A stretch of DNA of 19,876 nt from JAQVYB01 sp964490935 (GCA_964490935.1 CAZBEO010000061.1:1-19876), one strand, 5' to 3'. Positions 1-8,298 are shown, numbered from the stretch's first letter. Program-made: numbers and translations. Notes: generated by a model from the letters alone, not told the origin.

Positions 1-310
1 TGTGGAGGGCGTCGGGCTCCGACGCCTTGCAGTGGATCGGGCGTTGGGCTTCTTGNNNNNNNNNNNNNNNNNNNNNNNNNNNNNNNNNNNNNNNNNNNNN
101 NNNNNNNNNNNNNNNNNNNNNNNNNNNNNNNNNNNNNNNNNNNNNNNNNNNNNNNTTTTGACGGTTTAGGCACGCGGGCCGCGTGCCGTCCAGGGATAAT
201 GTGGAGGGCGTCGGGCTCCGACGCCTTGTGGTTGATCGGGCGTTGGGCTTTTTGTTTTGACGGTTTAGGCACGCGGGCCGCGTGCCGTCCAGGGATAATG
301 TGGAGGGCGC
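1..310. repeat. 99-bp tandem array of paired hairpins (BIME/REPIN-like), with assembly gap
   Basis: The motif TGTGGAGGGCG begins at 1, 200 and 299, giving a 99-bp period between the last two copies. Each unit holds two perfect hairpins. The first has an 8-bp stem (207-214 with 218-225) and loop GCT, preceded by TGTGGAG. The second has an 8-bp stem (268-275 with 279-286) and loop GGC, followed by GTCCAGG, so it reads GGAC+hairpin on the other strand. The two therefore face each other as an inverted pair 42 nt apart. Bases 1-55 match 200-254 with four differences, and 156-199 match 255-298 exactly. The last copy decays after about 310. No gene is seen here. The layout resembles REP/BIME elements (GTAG/GGAG plus palindrome); that assignment is inference. 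Confidence 0.85.
56..155. other. 100-N scaffold gap inside the tandem array
   Basis: Exactly 100 unknown bases, the usual placeholder for a gap of unknown size. The flanks join in perfect repeat phase: base 55 corresponds to unit position 55 and base 156 to unit position 56. The missing sequence is therefore probably zero or a whole number of 99-bp units, and the copy number shown is a minimum. Confidence 0.95.
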
Positions 311-321
311 CGGGTAGCCGC

Positions 322-354
322 AAAAAAAACTCCCGCAGGAATCTCCTGCGGGAG
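322..354 (-). terminator. Rho-independent terminator of the glycosidase unit
   Basis: A perfect 11-bp stem (330-340 with 344-354) with a 3-nt loop ATC is followed, on the minus strand, by eight U residues (A run at 322-329). It lies 24 nt past the stop of the jelly-roll gene at 379. This is a textbook intrinsic terminator and marks the end of the minus-strand transcript that carries the two genes at 3057-379. Confidence 0.93.
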
Positions 355-378
355 TGTGGTTTCAGGTTCGGAGAGCGC

Positions 379-990
379 TTATTCGAACATGACGTCATCG
401 AGATAGAAGATGACGGGTTCGCGGCGGCCCTTGACGGAGTAGACGAAGCCGGAGACGATCTGTGAAAGGTTCTGGCCATCGAGCGGAATGATGTACTGTT
501 TCCATTCGGGGGTCAGCTTGACTTTGCCGAGGCTTCCACGTCCTGTATCGTAGTAGGGCTTGTTCTGGCGGATGACGCCGAATTTGAATTCAACGAGTTC
601 CTCGCCTTTGTCGCCGCGGGCCCAGAAGCTGAGCTGCTTGGCACCGCGCAGGTCTATGCCGCCTTCGTCATCGCCCCAGTTGTTGGCAGGGTTCTGCCAA
701 ACAATGCCGCCCCAACTGGCCGGATCGGAGAAGGCCAGGCGCATGCAGGAGGAGCCACTGTGCGGATTTTCGGACCAGCAGTCGTCCATTTCGATGGCAT
801 CGGTGGCACCCATCCAACCGGCAGGAACGAAGACGGGCGCGCCTTCAGAATCGCAATCGCTGTAGATCACGCAGGGGAGGTCCACTTTCATTCCCAACGG
901 GGCAAGGCCGACTTCTTCCTGCGCCTGCGCGCTGAAGAGCATGGAAGCCGACATTAACGCACTCATCATAACAACAGTTTTATTGGTCAT
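379..990 (-). CDS. small secreted jelly-roll (carbohydrate-binding-like) protein
   Basis: A 203-aa exported protein with no catalytic motif that I recognise. The ATG at 990 is chosen over one 63 nt upstream because AGGAG sits 7 nt before it and a clean signal peptide follows (MTNK, hydrophobic core, AQA cleavage near residue 23). The mature part looks like a beta-sandwich: LRGAKQLSFWARG in the middle and a closing FYLDDVMFE strand, typical of CBM/CIA30-like galactose-binding folds. Four cysteines in the first half suggest disulfides outside the cytoplasm. The same two motif types recur in both accessory domains of the glycoamylase-family protein at 13836-16400. It lies 93 nt downstream of the glycosidase gene, on the same strand and before a shared terminator, so it is probably co-transcribed. 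Inferred role: polysaccharide binding or helping the enzyme. Confident in export and fold class, unsure of ligand. Confidence 0.8.
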   Translation of the reverse strand: MTNKTVVMMSALMSASMLFSAQAQEEVGLAPLGMKVDLPCVIYSDCDSEGAPVFVPAGWMGATDAIEMDDCWSENPHSGSSCMRLAFSDPASWGGIVWQNPANNWGDDEGGIDLRGAKQLSFWARGDKGEELVEFKFGVIRQNKPYYDTGRGSLGKVKLTPEWKQYIIPLDGQNLSQIVSGFVYSVKGRREPVIFYLDDVMFE

Positions 991-1083
991 TGTATTTCTC
1001 CTTTTCTTGTTTGAGGCACGCAGGATTTCAACCCGCAAAGCCTGTGAATCCATGTAAAACCAACTAATCGAACCAAGGAAAGC

Positions 1084-3057
1084 TCAGTGATCGGCACCTC
1101 CCTTTCTCACATCTCGGGTGGTCGCCCACTCCTCCTTCAGTATCCAATATGATTTTTTTAGTGCCCGTGAGAACGGACTGTTTTTTCCGTTGCCCTGACT
1201 GGTTATACCGAACCATTCCTCCTGGGCATAGCCATCTGGAAAGGGCATCGGAAAGACGGCGTCGATACATTGATTTCCGGGAGAATCCTCGAAGTAATTG
1301 ATGGTATGTTTCCACCATTCATCCACCCACTCGAAGACAAACCCTCCAATCGAATTGCCGACACCCTTATGTCCAGCACTGTTGTAGGCGATGTCCTTCC
1401 AGTTGCCAACCAAATATTTTCCCTGAGCGCCTTCATCAATGCCGCGTTCGGTCCAGTAGGAGTCACATCCGAATTCGGTGATGACGACGGGTCGGTTCAT
1501 ATTGCGCCGCACTTTTTCCCAAGTAGCGCCAAATCCATCTTCGCCAAGATAGCTGTTGGCACCGAGGAAATCTATTTCGGGGGCGAAGCGTCCGTAGTAA
1601 TCCACGAGTCCGGTCATGAGGTTGCCAATACCCACGGGGTGATTCGGATCTATTTCGTGAATGGCCTTTGCGACCTCATTCAAGAATCGGGCAAAGGTTT
1701 CCGGATATTTCCCGGCGTTGGTCCGGGTGGCGTTCACGCCGGTCTCAGAGGAGGCCATGTTGTTTTCATTGCCGAGTATCCAGGCCAGTACCCAAGGCTC
1801 GTTTTTCAGTTTTTCGACCATGTTGGTGACCGATTTGAGCATGGCTTCTTTTTGTACGCGGAGGGTGTAGTCGGTTCCCGCATCCCAATCAGCGCCGGAG
1901 CCGTGGCAGTAGGCTCCGAGGAAGTTGCCGACGATGACCCGTATGCCGAATTCGGCGTAGAGTCGGCGGAAGAGGAGAATGTTGAAGGCGGGGAGTTCCG
2001 GGTCGGTGATGTACAATTTGATGGTGTTGCAGCCGAGTTCTTTGAGCAACTGTCCGTCGGTGGTTAGCGGTTCATTCTCGTCGCGGTGGTTGTTGTTGTT
2101 CTTGTCCACCCAGATTTCAAAGAGATCCACGATGCCGTTGGTGTTGTCGTCGCCCCAGGTCCAATCCCACTCCCAGGGGATTTCGCCGACTTTTACGGGG
2201 GCGTAGCAGAGGCCGTGAATGAAGTATTCTTTGCCCTGGACGAACATTTTCCAGGAGCGGTCGGCGTATTGAACGAGCTGCACGATTCCGGTTCCACGTT
2301 GCTGGATGATGACGTTTGGGTCGATGGGCGCGGATTCAGCCAAGATGGTTTGGTCAATCTCGATGCCTTCGGGTGGCGGGATGGGGGTGGGGACGGCTTT
2401 TTCCTCTTCCTCATCAGCGCGGACCAGGCGACCCGGTTGAACGGAAACCTGCAGGCCCGCGGGGGTGGAAACGACACTGACTTCGCAATCGATCAGCGAC
2501 AGGTTCATTTCCGGGTGTTTGCGCAGTAGGTTCACGGTGGCATTCCAACAGGCTTCGGCGCTGCTCCATTGGAATTCTCCGCCGGAACTCCAGCAGGAGG
2601 AGTCCGGGAAGAGAATCATGCTCGCCCGATAGGCTTTAAGGGCTTGATAATAATGGCCGCCTTTTTCCAAGGCCTTGCCCACAAAGAGCGCGCGGATGCC
2701 GGGTTCTTCCGCCGCCTGGGTCCAGACAAAATAGTCGAGTTGCGGATTGCCGGAGTTGACGCGTTTCCAGACATTAGGGCAATCCAGCTTGCCGGCCTTT
2801 GTCATCTGGCAGAAATCAGGATTGCTGTTTACGGAATTGCAGGGATCCACCCCTTCGCCCGAAGCCGCAATCAGGCCTGCCCGATTGGTGATCTGGTACT
2901 CAAAAGACGGCTTTCCCGCATCCACGTAATATCCAAACTCCTCATAATCAATCCATTGTCTGGTCCCTTTGTCATAAAGGGGAAAGGCTATATCGCTCCG
3001 GGCGGAGAGCGTGAGGCTCAGCAAAAAAAGAGTCAGAAAATAGATTTTCACCCGCAT
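1084..3057 (-). CDS. secreted clan-A glycoside hydrolase (GH2-type TIM barrel)
   Basis: A 657-aa exported enzyme. ATG at 3057 is preferred to the GTG at 3063 because GGAG lies 7 nt before the ATG and would be too close to the GTG. A signal peptide spans residues 1-~21. Residues ~22-230 form a cysteine-rich N-terminal region that I do not recognise; it includes a TPR-like helix pair near 125-150. A proline-rich linker (~222-230) follows. The barrel runs from ~270 to the end and starts with a GKEYFIHGLCYAPV strand. The likely acid/base is Glu431 in WILGNENN, and the likely nucleophile is Glu528 in VVITEFGCD. GGFVFEWVDEWWK (~571-583) is typical of this GH2-like branch. An insertion at ~302-326, rich in Asp and Asn (DDNTNGIVD and a second Asp/Asn cluster), looks like a calcium-binding loop. 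Substrate cannot be told; beta-galactosidase, beta-glucanase or transglycosidase activity are all possible. Confidence 0.88.
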   Translation of the reverse strand: MRVKIYFLTLFLLSLTLSARSDIAFPLYDKGTRQWIDYEEFGYYVDAGKPSFEYQITNRAGLIAASGEGVDPCNSVNSNPDFCQMTKAGKLDCPNVWKRVNSGNPQLDYFVWTQAAEEPGIRALFVGKALEKGGHYYQALKAYRASMILFPDSSCWSSGGEFQWSSAEACWNATVNLLRKHPEMNLSLIDCEVSVVSTPAGLQVSVQPGRLVRADEEEEKAVPTPIPPPEGIEIDQTILAESAPIDPNVIIQQRGTGIVQLVQYADRSWKMFVQGKEYFIHGLCYAPVKVGEIPWEWDWTWGDDNTNGIVDLFEIWVDKNNNNHRDENEPLTTDGQLLKELGCNTIKLYITDPELPAFNILLFRRLYAEFGIRVIVGNFLGAYCHGSGADWDAGTDYTLRVQKEAMLKSVTNMVEKLKNEPWVLAWILGNENNMASSETGVNATRTNAGKYPETFARFLNEVAKAIHEIDPNHPVGIGNLMTGLVDYYGRFAPEIDFLGANSYLGEDGFGATWEKVRRNMNRPVVITEFGCDSYWTERGIDEGAQGKYLVGNWKDIAYNSAGHKGVGNSIGGFVFEWVDEWWKHTINYFEDSPGNQCIDAVFPMPFPDGYAQEEWFGITSQGNGKNSPFSRALKKSYWILKEEWATTRDVRKGGADH

Positions 3058-3099
3058 TATCACGCTCCAGTCGTTAAGACGTCAAATATGTGATCTAGT

Positions 3100-3129
3100 T
3101 ATGTACCAGTTTCATGAATTTGGATGCAA
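3100..3129 (-). promoter_or_regulatory. candidate promoter for the glycosidase unit
   Basis: On the minus strand TTGCAT (3129-3124) and TACATA (3105-3100) are spaced 18 nt apart in the 113-nt spacer between corC and the glycosidase gene. This would place the start of transcription about 35 nt before the ATG. Match by eye to the sigma-70 consensus only. Confidence 0.4.
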
Positions 3130-3170
3130 GGCCCGATTGCAAAAAAATGTTTTTCACTTGAGAACGGGCG

Positions 3171-4463
3171 TTAAGAACCCGGATGTGGATTGATTTGAAT
3201 GCGCAGGCTGTGTACGAGTTTGGCGTTGGCACTTTGAACGGTGATGTGGCAATCGTGGGCCTCGATGGTTTCGCCGGGGCGAGGAATATGGCCCAAACGG
3301 CTGGTGACGTAGCCCCCGAGCGAATCGTATTCCTCGCTGAGGGGGATGTGCAAGTGGAGCAGATCGTTGAGCTCGTCGACCAGCAGGCGGGCACTCGCGA
3401 CCACCGATCCATCGGAGAGGCGGGTAATTCCCTCATCGCTTTTGCCGTCGTACTCATCCTGAATTTCGCCGACCAGTTCTTCGATGATATCTTCCATCGA
3501 GACGAGTCCGGCGGTGCCGCCGTATTCATCCACCACGATGGCCATCTGGCTTTGTTCGGTGCGCAGGAGCTGCAGCAGGTCGTTGATGGGCATGGATTCG
3601 GGAACGAATGGCACGGCTTTGACGGCCTGGCCGACGGGCTGTACCGCGCCTCCGGCGGTAAATACGCGCAGGACGTCCTTGATGTGTACGGCACCGCGTA
3701 TGTCATCCAGACTTTCATGGTAAACCGGATAGCGGGAGAAGCGTGAGGCGCTCAGTTTTTTGGCGCATGTCTCTATCGTCTCGGAGTCTTCAAAGCCCTC
3801 CATATCCACCCTCGGAATCATGATTTCGCGGGTGACGGTATCGCCGAACTCGAAGACGCTTCGAATGATTTCCCGCTCTTCCTCTTCAAGATCGTTTGAT
3901 CCGTCACTGCTGACAAGGGAGCGGATGGCCTCTTCTGCGGTGGGGCGGTCGTCTTCATCGGAACCGGAGATCATTTTTTGGCGAAGGCGTCGGTCGAGTT
4001 TGGCGAGTGGCCAGGCAATGGGCCAGGTGAACCAGGCGATAACTTGGATAATCGGAAGAAAAATCATGGAAATGCGGTCGGCATACCCCTCAGAAAGGGC
4101 TTGAGGCAGAATGTTGAGTGCCAGGATCATGATAAAGGTGCTGAATAGTATGATGCCCGCGATTTCCAGCCAAATCCAGGCATCGCCCAGGCTCATCACC
4201 AGCATCACGCCGCAGGTGATGCCGGCGGCATTCATCAGGGTGGCGAGCAGGAGTACGGTGACTCGCAGCATATCCCAGCGTGGCAGCCAGTGGTAAATCT
4301 GCGTTCGTTTTTCCGGGTATTTTTTGCAGAGGCGCGCCGCTCCGGTTCGTCCGGTAAGGGAAAGAGCGGCGCGAATGGTGGCAAAGAAAGTGGCCAGCAG
4401 CATTAGCAGAATGTACCAGGTGATGTAGTTTCCGTGGGAGAGGTGTGCGAAAGGTGGATTCAT
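3171..4463 (-). CDS. CNNM/CorC-HlyC family membrane protein with CBS pair
   Basis: A 430-aa inner-membrane protein of the hemolysin C / CorC type. An N-terminal DUF21 (CNNM) region with four hydrophobic segments lies at ~15-35, 65-90, 97-120 and 130-155. A cytoplasmic acidic linker (~165-198) follows, then a CBS pair at ~205-330 with the hallmarks FGDTVTREIMIPRVDM and VVDEYGGTAGLVSMEDIIEE, then a CorC_HlyC transporter-associated domain (~340-428). Family roles are Mg/Co ion efflux or membrane maintenance. Last gene of the phoH-7TM-HD-ybeY run, 19 nt after the ybeY stop. No clear Shine-Dalgarno is seen, so translation may depend on coupling. YbeX, a short CorC homologue next to ybeY in proteobacteria, lacks the membrane part; this protein has it. 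Confidence 0.92.
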   Translation of the reverse strand: MNPPFAHLSHGNYITWYILLMLLATFFATIRAALSLTGRTGAARLCKKYPEKRTQIYHWLPRWDMLRVTVLLLATLMNAAGITCGVMLVMSLGDAWIWLEIAGIILFSTFIMILALNILPQALSEGYADRISMIFLPIIQVIAWFTWPIAWPLAKLDRRLRQKMISGSDEDDRPTAEEAIRSLVSSDGSNDLEEEEREIIRSVFEFGDTVTREIMIPRVDMEGFEDSETIETCAKKLSASRFSRYPVYHESLDDIRGAVHIKDVLRVFTAGGAVQPVGQAVKAVPFVPESMPINDLLQLLRTEQSQMAIVVDEYGGTAGLVSMEDIIEELVGEIQDEYDGKSDEGITRLSDGSVVASARLLVDELNDLLHLHIPLSEEYDSLGGYVTSRLGHIPRPGETIEAHDCHITVQSANAKLVHSLRIQINPHPGS

Positions 4464-4482
4464 AGGCTGTGGGGATGGTTGG

Positions 4483-4956
4483 TTATTGCGGTTTGGTAAA
4501 TAAGGTTAAGGAGAGAGATTGGGCGGCCTTCTGTATCCACGCGTCTTGCCGGCGGTGCATAGCGACCCGGTCGGAGGGCGTCGCATCATCGGCACCTGTC
4601 AGATGCAGGAAGCCGTGCGCAATATAGAAGGCCAGTTCGTAATCGCGTTGGCCCCGACGCAGGCCCTCTTCATGGGCCCGCTGCACGTTGACCAGTACTT
4701 CGCCGGTGATGCGTCCGCCGTCTTCCGGGGCGGGCGCATAGCGGAAGCTGATGACATCGGTGGCGTCGGGCTTTCCGAAGAATGTCCGGTTGACGGCAGA
4801 TATGCCCTCGTCATCCATCAGGACCAAAGAAAACTCCTTCCAACGGGTGTTGGGGTCCGCCTGGACAACCTGGGAGGCCATGGCGGATAGGAATGGGCGA
4901 ATGACACGCAGATTAACCTTCTGCATTTTTTGCTGATTTCTTATTTCCGTTTTCAT
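4483..4956 (-). CDS. ybeY: endoribonuclease / rRNA maturation factor YbeY
   Basis: A 157-aa cytoplasmic metalloprotein (UPF0054) acting in 16S rRNA 3'-end processing and 70S ribosome quality control. The central DATDVISFRYAP and GEVLVN segments and the metal site H114-G-F-L-H118-L-T-G-A-D-D124 are clear. The third usual ligand, His124 in E. coli, is aspartate here. The ATG at 4956 is chosen because it gives the usual family N-terminus (M-x-x-E-I-R-N-Q-Q); an ATG at 4980 would add eight residues and one at 4926 would cut ten. The start overlaps the end of the upstream HD gene by 44 nt, with no strong ribosome site, so translational coupling is likely. Length matches the family. Confidence 0.93.
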   Translation of the reverse strand: MKTEIRNQQKMQKVNLRVIRPFLSAMASQVVQADPNTRWKEFSLVLMDDEGISAVNRTFFGKPDATDVISFRYAPAPEDGGRITGEVLVNVQRAHEEGLRRGQRDYELAFYIAHGFLHLTGADDATPSDRVAMHRRQDAWIQKAAQSLSLTLFTKPQ

Positions 4957-7252
4957 GTTTGGGATAGGCGATGCGCCCATGCAGCATGCTGGTGAGCGAG
5001 AAGATAAAGGAGCGTTTGATGGTGGAAAGCTGCATCAGGGTTAGTTCACTGGTTTCGAGCTGTCCGTCATGGAGCTTGCGGTCGATGATTTCATTGATGA
5101 GGCTTTCGATTCGGCTGCTGCTTGTTTTTTCGATAGAGCGCGAGGCGGCCTCAATCGAGTCGGCGAGGGAAAGAATGGCCATTTCGGGGGAGGTGGGCGT
5201 GGGGCCCGGATAGCGAAAATCCTCCTCGTTGAGTCGGGAGGCCCCGCGCCCGCCGCCGTCCTGGGAGGACTCGTTTTCCTGCTGTTTGCAGGCGCGGTGA
5301 TAGAAATAGGAAACCAGGCTGGTTCCGTGATGCTGCTGGATGGCCTCTTTGATAATGCGGGGCAGCTTGTGGCGATTGGCCAGCGTCAATCCTTCCTTCA
5401 CATGTGAGGTGACGACGAGGGTACTCATGTTGGGGGAAAGATCATCGTGCGGGTTGGCGCGGTGCTGCGAATTTTCGATGAAGAACTCGGGTTTGGTGAG
5501 TTTGCCGATGTCGTGGAAATAGGCGCCGACGCGCACCGCCAGCGCATTGGCACCGATTTCGAGTGCGGCCGCCGAGCCGAGATTGGCCGCCATGAGGCTG
5601 TGATGGTAGGTGCCGGGCGCTTCCATAGCGAGGCGCTGAAGAAGCGGGTTTCCCATGTCGGAAAGTTCAAGCAGGGTGATGTCCGTGGTGATTCCGAAAG
5701 AGGCCTCAAATAGCGGAATCAGCAGCAAGGCGAGAAAGGCGCAGAGCAAACCGCTGAAGAGTCCGGCCAGGGCCTGCTCCAGCAGCACCTGCCAGGAAGG
5801 GAGCGTCAGAACAAAGAGGGCTAGCGCAAAAAGAATCTCTCCGAGTCCGGCGAGCAGGCCCACCTGGAAGACGCGGGATCGGCGGTGAATATTCCGGCTG
5901 GCCCGCGCGGTGATCATGGTGATGAAGAGCCCGAGGAGGATGACGTTGAAGTTGTAGCCGAGCAGGATGGCGGCGGTGCAGACGCTCCAGACACCTGCGG
6001 CTAGTGCCGCATAGGAGCCCAGCAGAATCGTGGCCAGTAGCGTGGTCAGACCGATGGGAAACAGATACATTAGCAGCGACTGATTGAGCCAGTCCATGGA
6101 GTTGGAAAGGTAGAGCAGCCCTTTCAGCGGTACAATGCTCAGCAGGGACAACAGCAGCATGATGACCAGGGCCGAATCATCGTTCAGGGCCTGTGGACGG
6201 GTGATGCGCAGGATGCCAGCGCAGATGATCAGCACCATGAACAGCAGCATGGCGTCGCCGAGGGTCTTGAGCAGTTTGTCGTGGTTGGTTTCCATCTGCT
6301 GCAGGCGGCGCTCGTAGGCGCGCAGCTTTTCTTGAATGGCGGGCGTAATGCGTTCACCGGTCTGCACCAGAGTGGCACCGGCTTTGATGCTGACCACGAC
6401 CGGCTGAACTTTCTGTCTGGCCTGCTCGCGCCGGCGGTCGGTCATGACTGGGTCAAAGAGCAGGTTGGGGGCTATCCAGGGTTGAATCAGTTTGGTCAGC
6501 ATTCTTCGGTTGGCTCGGTTGATTTCCTGCTGTTCTCCGAGGGTCTGCAGAATACGGTCAAGTGCCTCCTCGGGCAGATCAATGGATTTGATGGCGATGG
6601 GTTCTGAAAGTTCATCCTTTCGGTTGGCCAGCGTGATCAGGCCGCTGGCGGCTAGTCCTCGGAAACGAGTTTGTTTTTCCTCAGTGGAAAGCATGGGTGT
6701 GGAGGATAGGCGGTTTAGCATTTCGTCGGAGGTTTGCTGCAGGTTGGAGAGGTTCTCCACGTTAACCGTGGCGAGCAGATTGGTGGCACCGAGCTGAATG
6801 TTCAGGAGATTGAGCATATCGTCGAGGATCGCTTCCTGACGGAGGCGTTCGGAGGGTGGCGCTTCCGGCGTATAGGAGGCGAGCACGGTGGAAAGGGTTT
6901 GAAAGAGCTTGCTCAAGAGGCGTGTGCCTGTGTTGAGGGCCGCCGTATTCAGTTTGAAGACGGGCGGAACCATGCCAGCGGCCTGTTGCTGTTCGGTGAC
7001 GGTACGGGCGAGATCGATGCAGGAGAAGTCGGTGGAGGAAACCACGGTGGAAGGCGCCTGCTGGCCGGGGAGCAGGGCCGAATACTGAAGACGGCCTCCC
7101 AGATGCAGCACGCTAAGGCTGGTCAGCCAAAAGAGCATTGCCATCAAACCATTTTTGAGCGACAGGACGCGAAAGGTTTTCTTGTGCCGGAAATCCTCCC
7201 GGTCGCGTTGGCGTGATTTTTTGCTTCGCGATTTGGAAATGGTGGTGTTCAT
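4913..7252 (-). CDS. pgpH: 7TM-HD family phosphodiesterase (PgpH/YqfF-like)
   Basis: A 779-aa inner-membrane protein. One membrane segment at ~33-52 is followed by an extracytoplasmic 7TMR-HDED-like region (~55-320) rich in long helices. A run of about seven membrane segments spans ~329-515. A cytoplasmic HD domain (~535-755) shows YHHSLMAANLG (His550/551), FHDIGKL (His580-Asp581), QQHHGTS (His641/642) and LADSIEAASR (Asp698). In Listeria and other bacteria this family cleaves cyclic di-AMP to pApA, so a c-di-AMP role is inferred here. The ATG shares ATGA with the phoH stop (4-nt overlap), and its end overlaps ybeY, so the three are translated as a unit. Firmicutes keep the same phoH-yqfF-ybeY order. 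Confidence 0.92.
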   Translation of the reverse strand: MNTTISKSRSKKSRQRDREDFRHKKTFRVLSLKNGLMAMLFWLTSLSVLHLGGRLQYSALLPGQQAPSTVVSSTDFSCIDLARTVTEQQQAAGMVPPVFKLNTAALNTGTRLLSKLFQTLSTVLASYTPEAPPSERLRQEAILDDMLNLLNIQLGATNLLATVNVENLSNLQQTSDEMLNRLSSTPMLSTEEKQTRFRGLAASGLITLANRKDELSEPIAIKSIDLPEEALDRILQTLGEQQEINRANRRMLTKLIQPWIAPNLLFDPVMTDRRREQARQKVQPVVVSIKAGATLVQTGERITPAIQEKLRAYERRLQQMETNHDKLLKTLGDAMLLFMVLIICAGILRITRPQALNDDSALVIMLLLSLLSIVPLKGLLYLSNSMDWLNQSLLMYLFPIGLTTLLATILLGSYAALAAGVWSVCTAAILLGYNFNVILLGLFITMITARASRNIHRRSRVFQVGLLAGLGEILFALALFVLTLPSWQVLLEQALAGLFSGLLCAFLALLLIPLFEASFGITTDITLLELSDMGNPLLQRLAMEAPGTYHHSLMAANLGSAAALEIGANALAVRVGAYFHDIGKLTKPEFFIENSQHRANPHDDLSPNMSTLVVTSHVKEGLTLANRHKLPRIIKEAIQQHHGTSLVSYFYHRACKQQENESSQDGGGRGASRLNEEDFRYPGPTPTSPEMAILSLADSIEAASRSIEKTSSSRIESLINEIIDRKLHDGQLETSELTLMQLSTIKRSFIFSLTSMLHGRIAYPKHENGNKKSAKNAEG

Positions 7253-8289
7253 GGACAGGATTCCTTTTTGGTGTCAGGCGGCTGGTCGGGTGGTGTGCTG
7301 CTCTTTTCGCGGCGTGGGCGCGCGCGCGGGGCGGTTGGTTGCGGGCGGCCTTCGCGATAGGCACGGATGATATTTTGTACCAGGGCGTGTCGAACGACGT
7401 CAGAGTCGGTAAGTTCGGTGAAGGCCAGTCCGTTGATATCGCGCAGCAGATGGCTGGCCTCTAGGAGGCCGGACGCTTTATGGCTGGGCAGATCAATTTG
7501 GGTGACATCTCCAGTGATGACGCTCTTGGAATCGAAGCCTAGGCGTGTCAGAAACATCAGCATCTGTTCCTCGGTGGTGTTTTGCGCTTCATCCAAGATT
7601 ACGAAGGCACTGTTGAGAGTCCGTCCGCGCATATAAGCCAGCGGGGCGACCTCGATCACGCCCCGCGCCGTGAGGCGGTCCACTTCAGGCGGGTTCATGA
7701 CATCGTAGAGGGCGTCGTAGAGGGGGCGCAGGTAGGGAAAGACTTTCTGTTGGAGGTCCCCCGGCAGAAACCCGAGGGTTTCGCCCGCTTCGACGGCGGG
7801 GCGGGTGAGGATGATGCGGCTGACCGTCTGCTTCAGGAGGGCCTCCACAGCGAGGGCGATGGCCAGATAGGTTTTTCCTGTTCCGGCTGGGCCGATGCCG
7901 AACGAAATATCGTTGGAGCGGATCGCCTGCACATAGGCACGCTGCCCGAAGGTGCGGGGGAACACCGGCGGGCGCGACTCATGCACATCAATGCGCAGAT
8001 TGAACAGTTCCCGGAGCGCCTCCTCCTGATTGTTCTGGAAGGCTTCCAGGGCATACAAAATACAAGGGCCATCTACTGAGAACCCTCGGTTGCGGCCTGC
8101 TTTGAGGGCGTTAAAGAAGCGGTCCGCCCGTTCCACGGCCTCTGACTTTCCCGCAATGCGCAGCCAGGCCTCGCGAGCCGTCAGCCGCACATCCAGGGCC
8201 GCCTCGATTCGTGCCAATGCCTCGTGGCTGCTGCCCGTCAGTTGGTGAGCTTCGCGCGGGTTATCAAAATAAATAGTTGTTTCTGTCAT
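7249..8289 (-). CDS. phoH: PhoH-like ATPase
   Basis: A 346-aa cytoplasmic P-loop ATPase of the PhoH/PhoL family. Walker A GPAGTGKT lies at 133-140, ILTRPAVEAGE at 160-170, MRGRTLN at ~220-226, Walker B FVILDEAQN at 229-237, and sensor GDVTQIDLP at 260-268. The N-terminal ~60 residues form the KH-like region common in this family, and the C-terminal ~30 residues are a basic, proline-rich tail. PhoH proteins are linked to RNA metabolism and are usual neighbours of ybeY. First gene of the block, divergent from the outer-membrane gene at 8412. No Shine-Dalgarno is visible before the ATG, and a possible -10 lies only 9 nt upstream. Confidence 0.95.
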   Translation of the reverse strand: MTETTIYFDNPREAHQLTGSSHEALARIEAALDVRLTAREAWLRIAGKSEAVERADRFFNALKAGRNRGFSVDGPCILYALEAFQNNQEEALRELFNLRIDVHESRPPVFPRTFGQRAYVQAIRSNDISFGIGPAGTGKTYLAIALAVEALLKQTVSRIILTRPAVEAGETLGFLPGDLQQKVFPYLRPLYDALYDVMNPPEVDRLTARGVIEVAPLAYMRGRTLNSAFVILDEAQNTTEEQMLMFLTRLGFDSKSVITGDVTQIDLPSHKASGLLEASHLLRDINGLAFTELTDSDVVRHALVQNIIRAYREGRPQPTAPRARPRREKSSTPPDQPPDTKKESCP

Positions 8290-8298
8290 GCGGTGGAA

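Noticed and set aside
1..310. CRISPR array
   Set aside because: The units are identical over about 99 bp with no variable spacers, and no cas genes are present.
1270..2067. 265-aa open frame on plus inside the glycosidase gene
   Set aside because: It is antisense to a gene with clear signal peptide, catalytic motifs and ribosome site, has no recognisable motif and no Shine-Dalgarno.
3100..3170. Terminator after corC
   Set aside because: The minus strand has a T run but no GC-rich stem before it, so no intrinsic terminator can be supported; read-through into the glycosidase unit is possible.
4913..4980. Start of ybeY at 4980
   Set aside because: It would add eight residues not typical of the family; the ATG at 4956 gives the normal N-terminus, and neither has a strong ribosome site.
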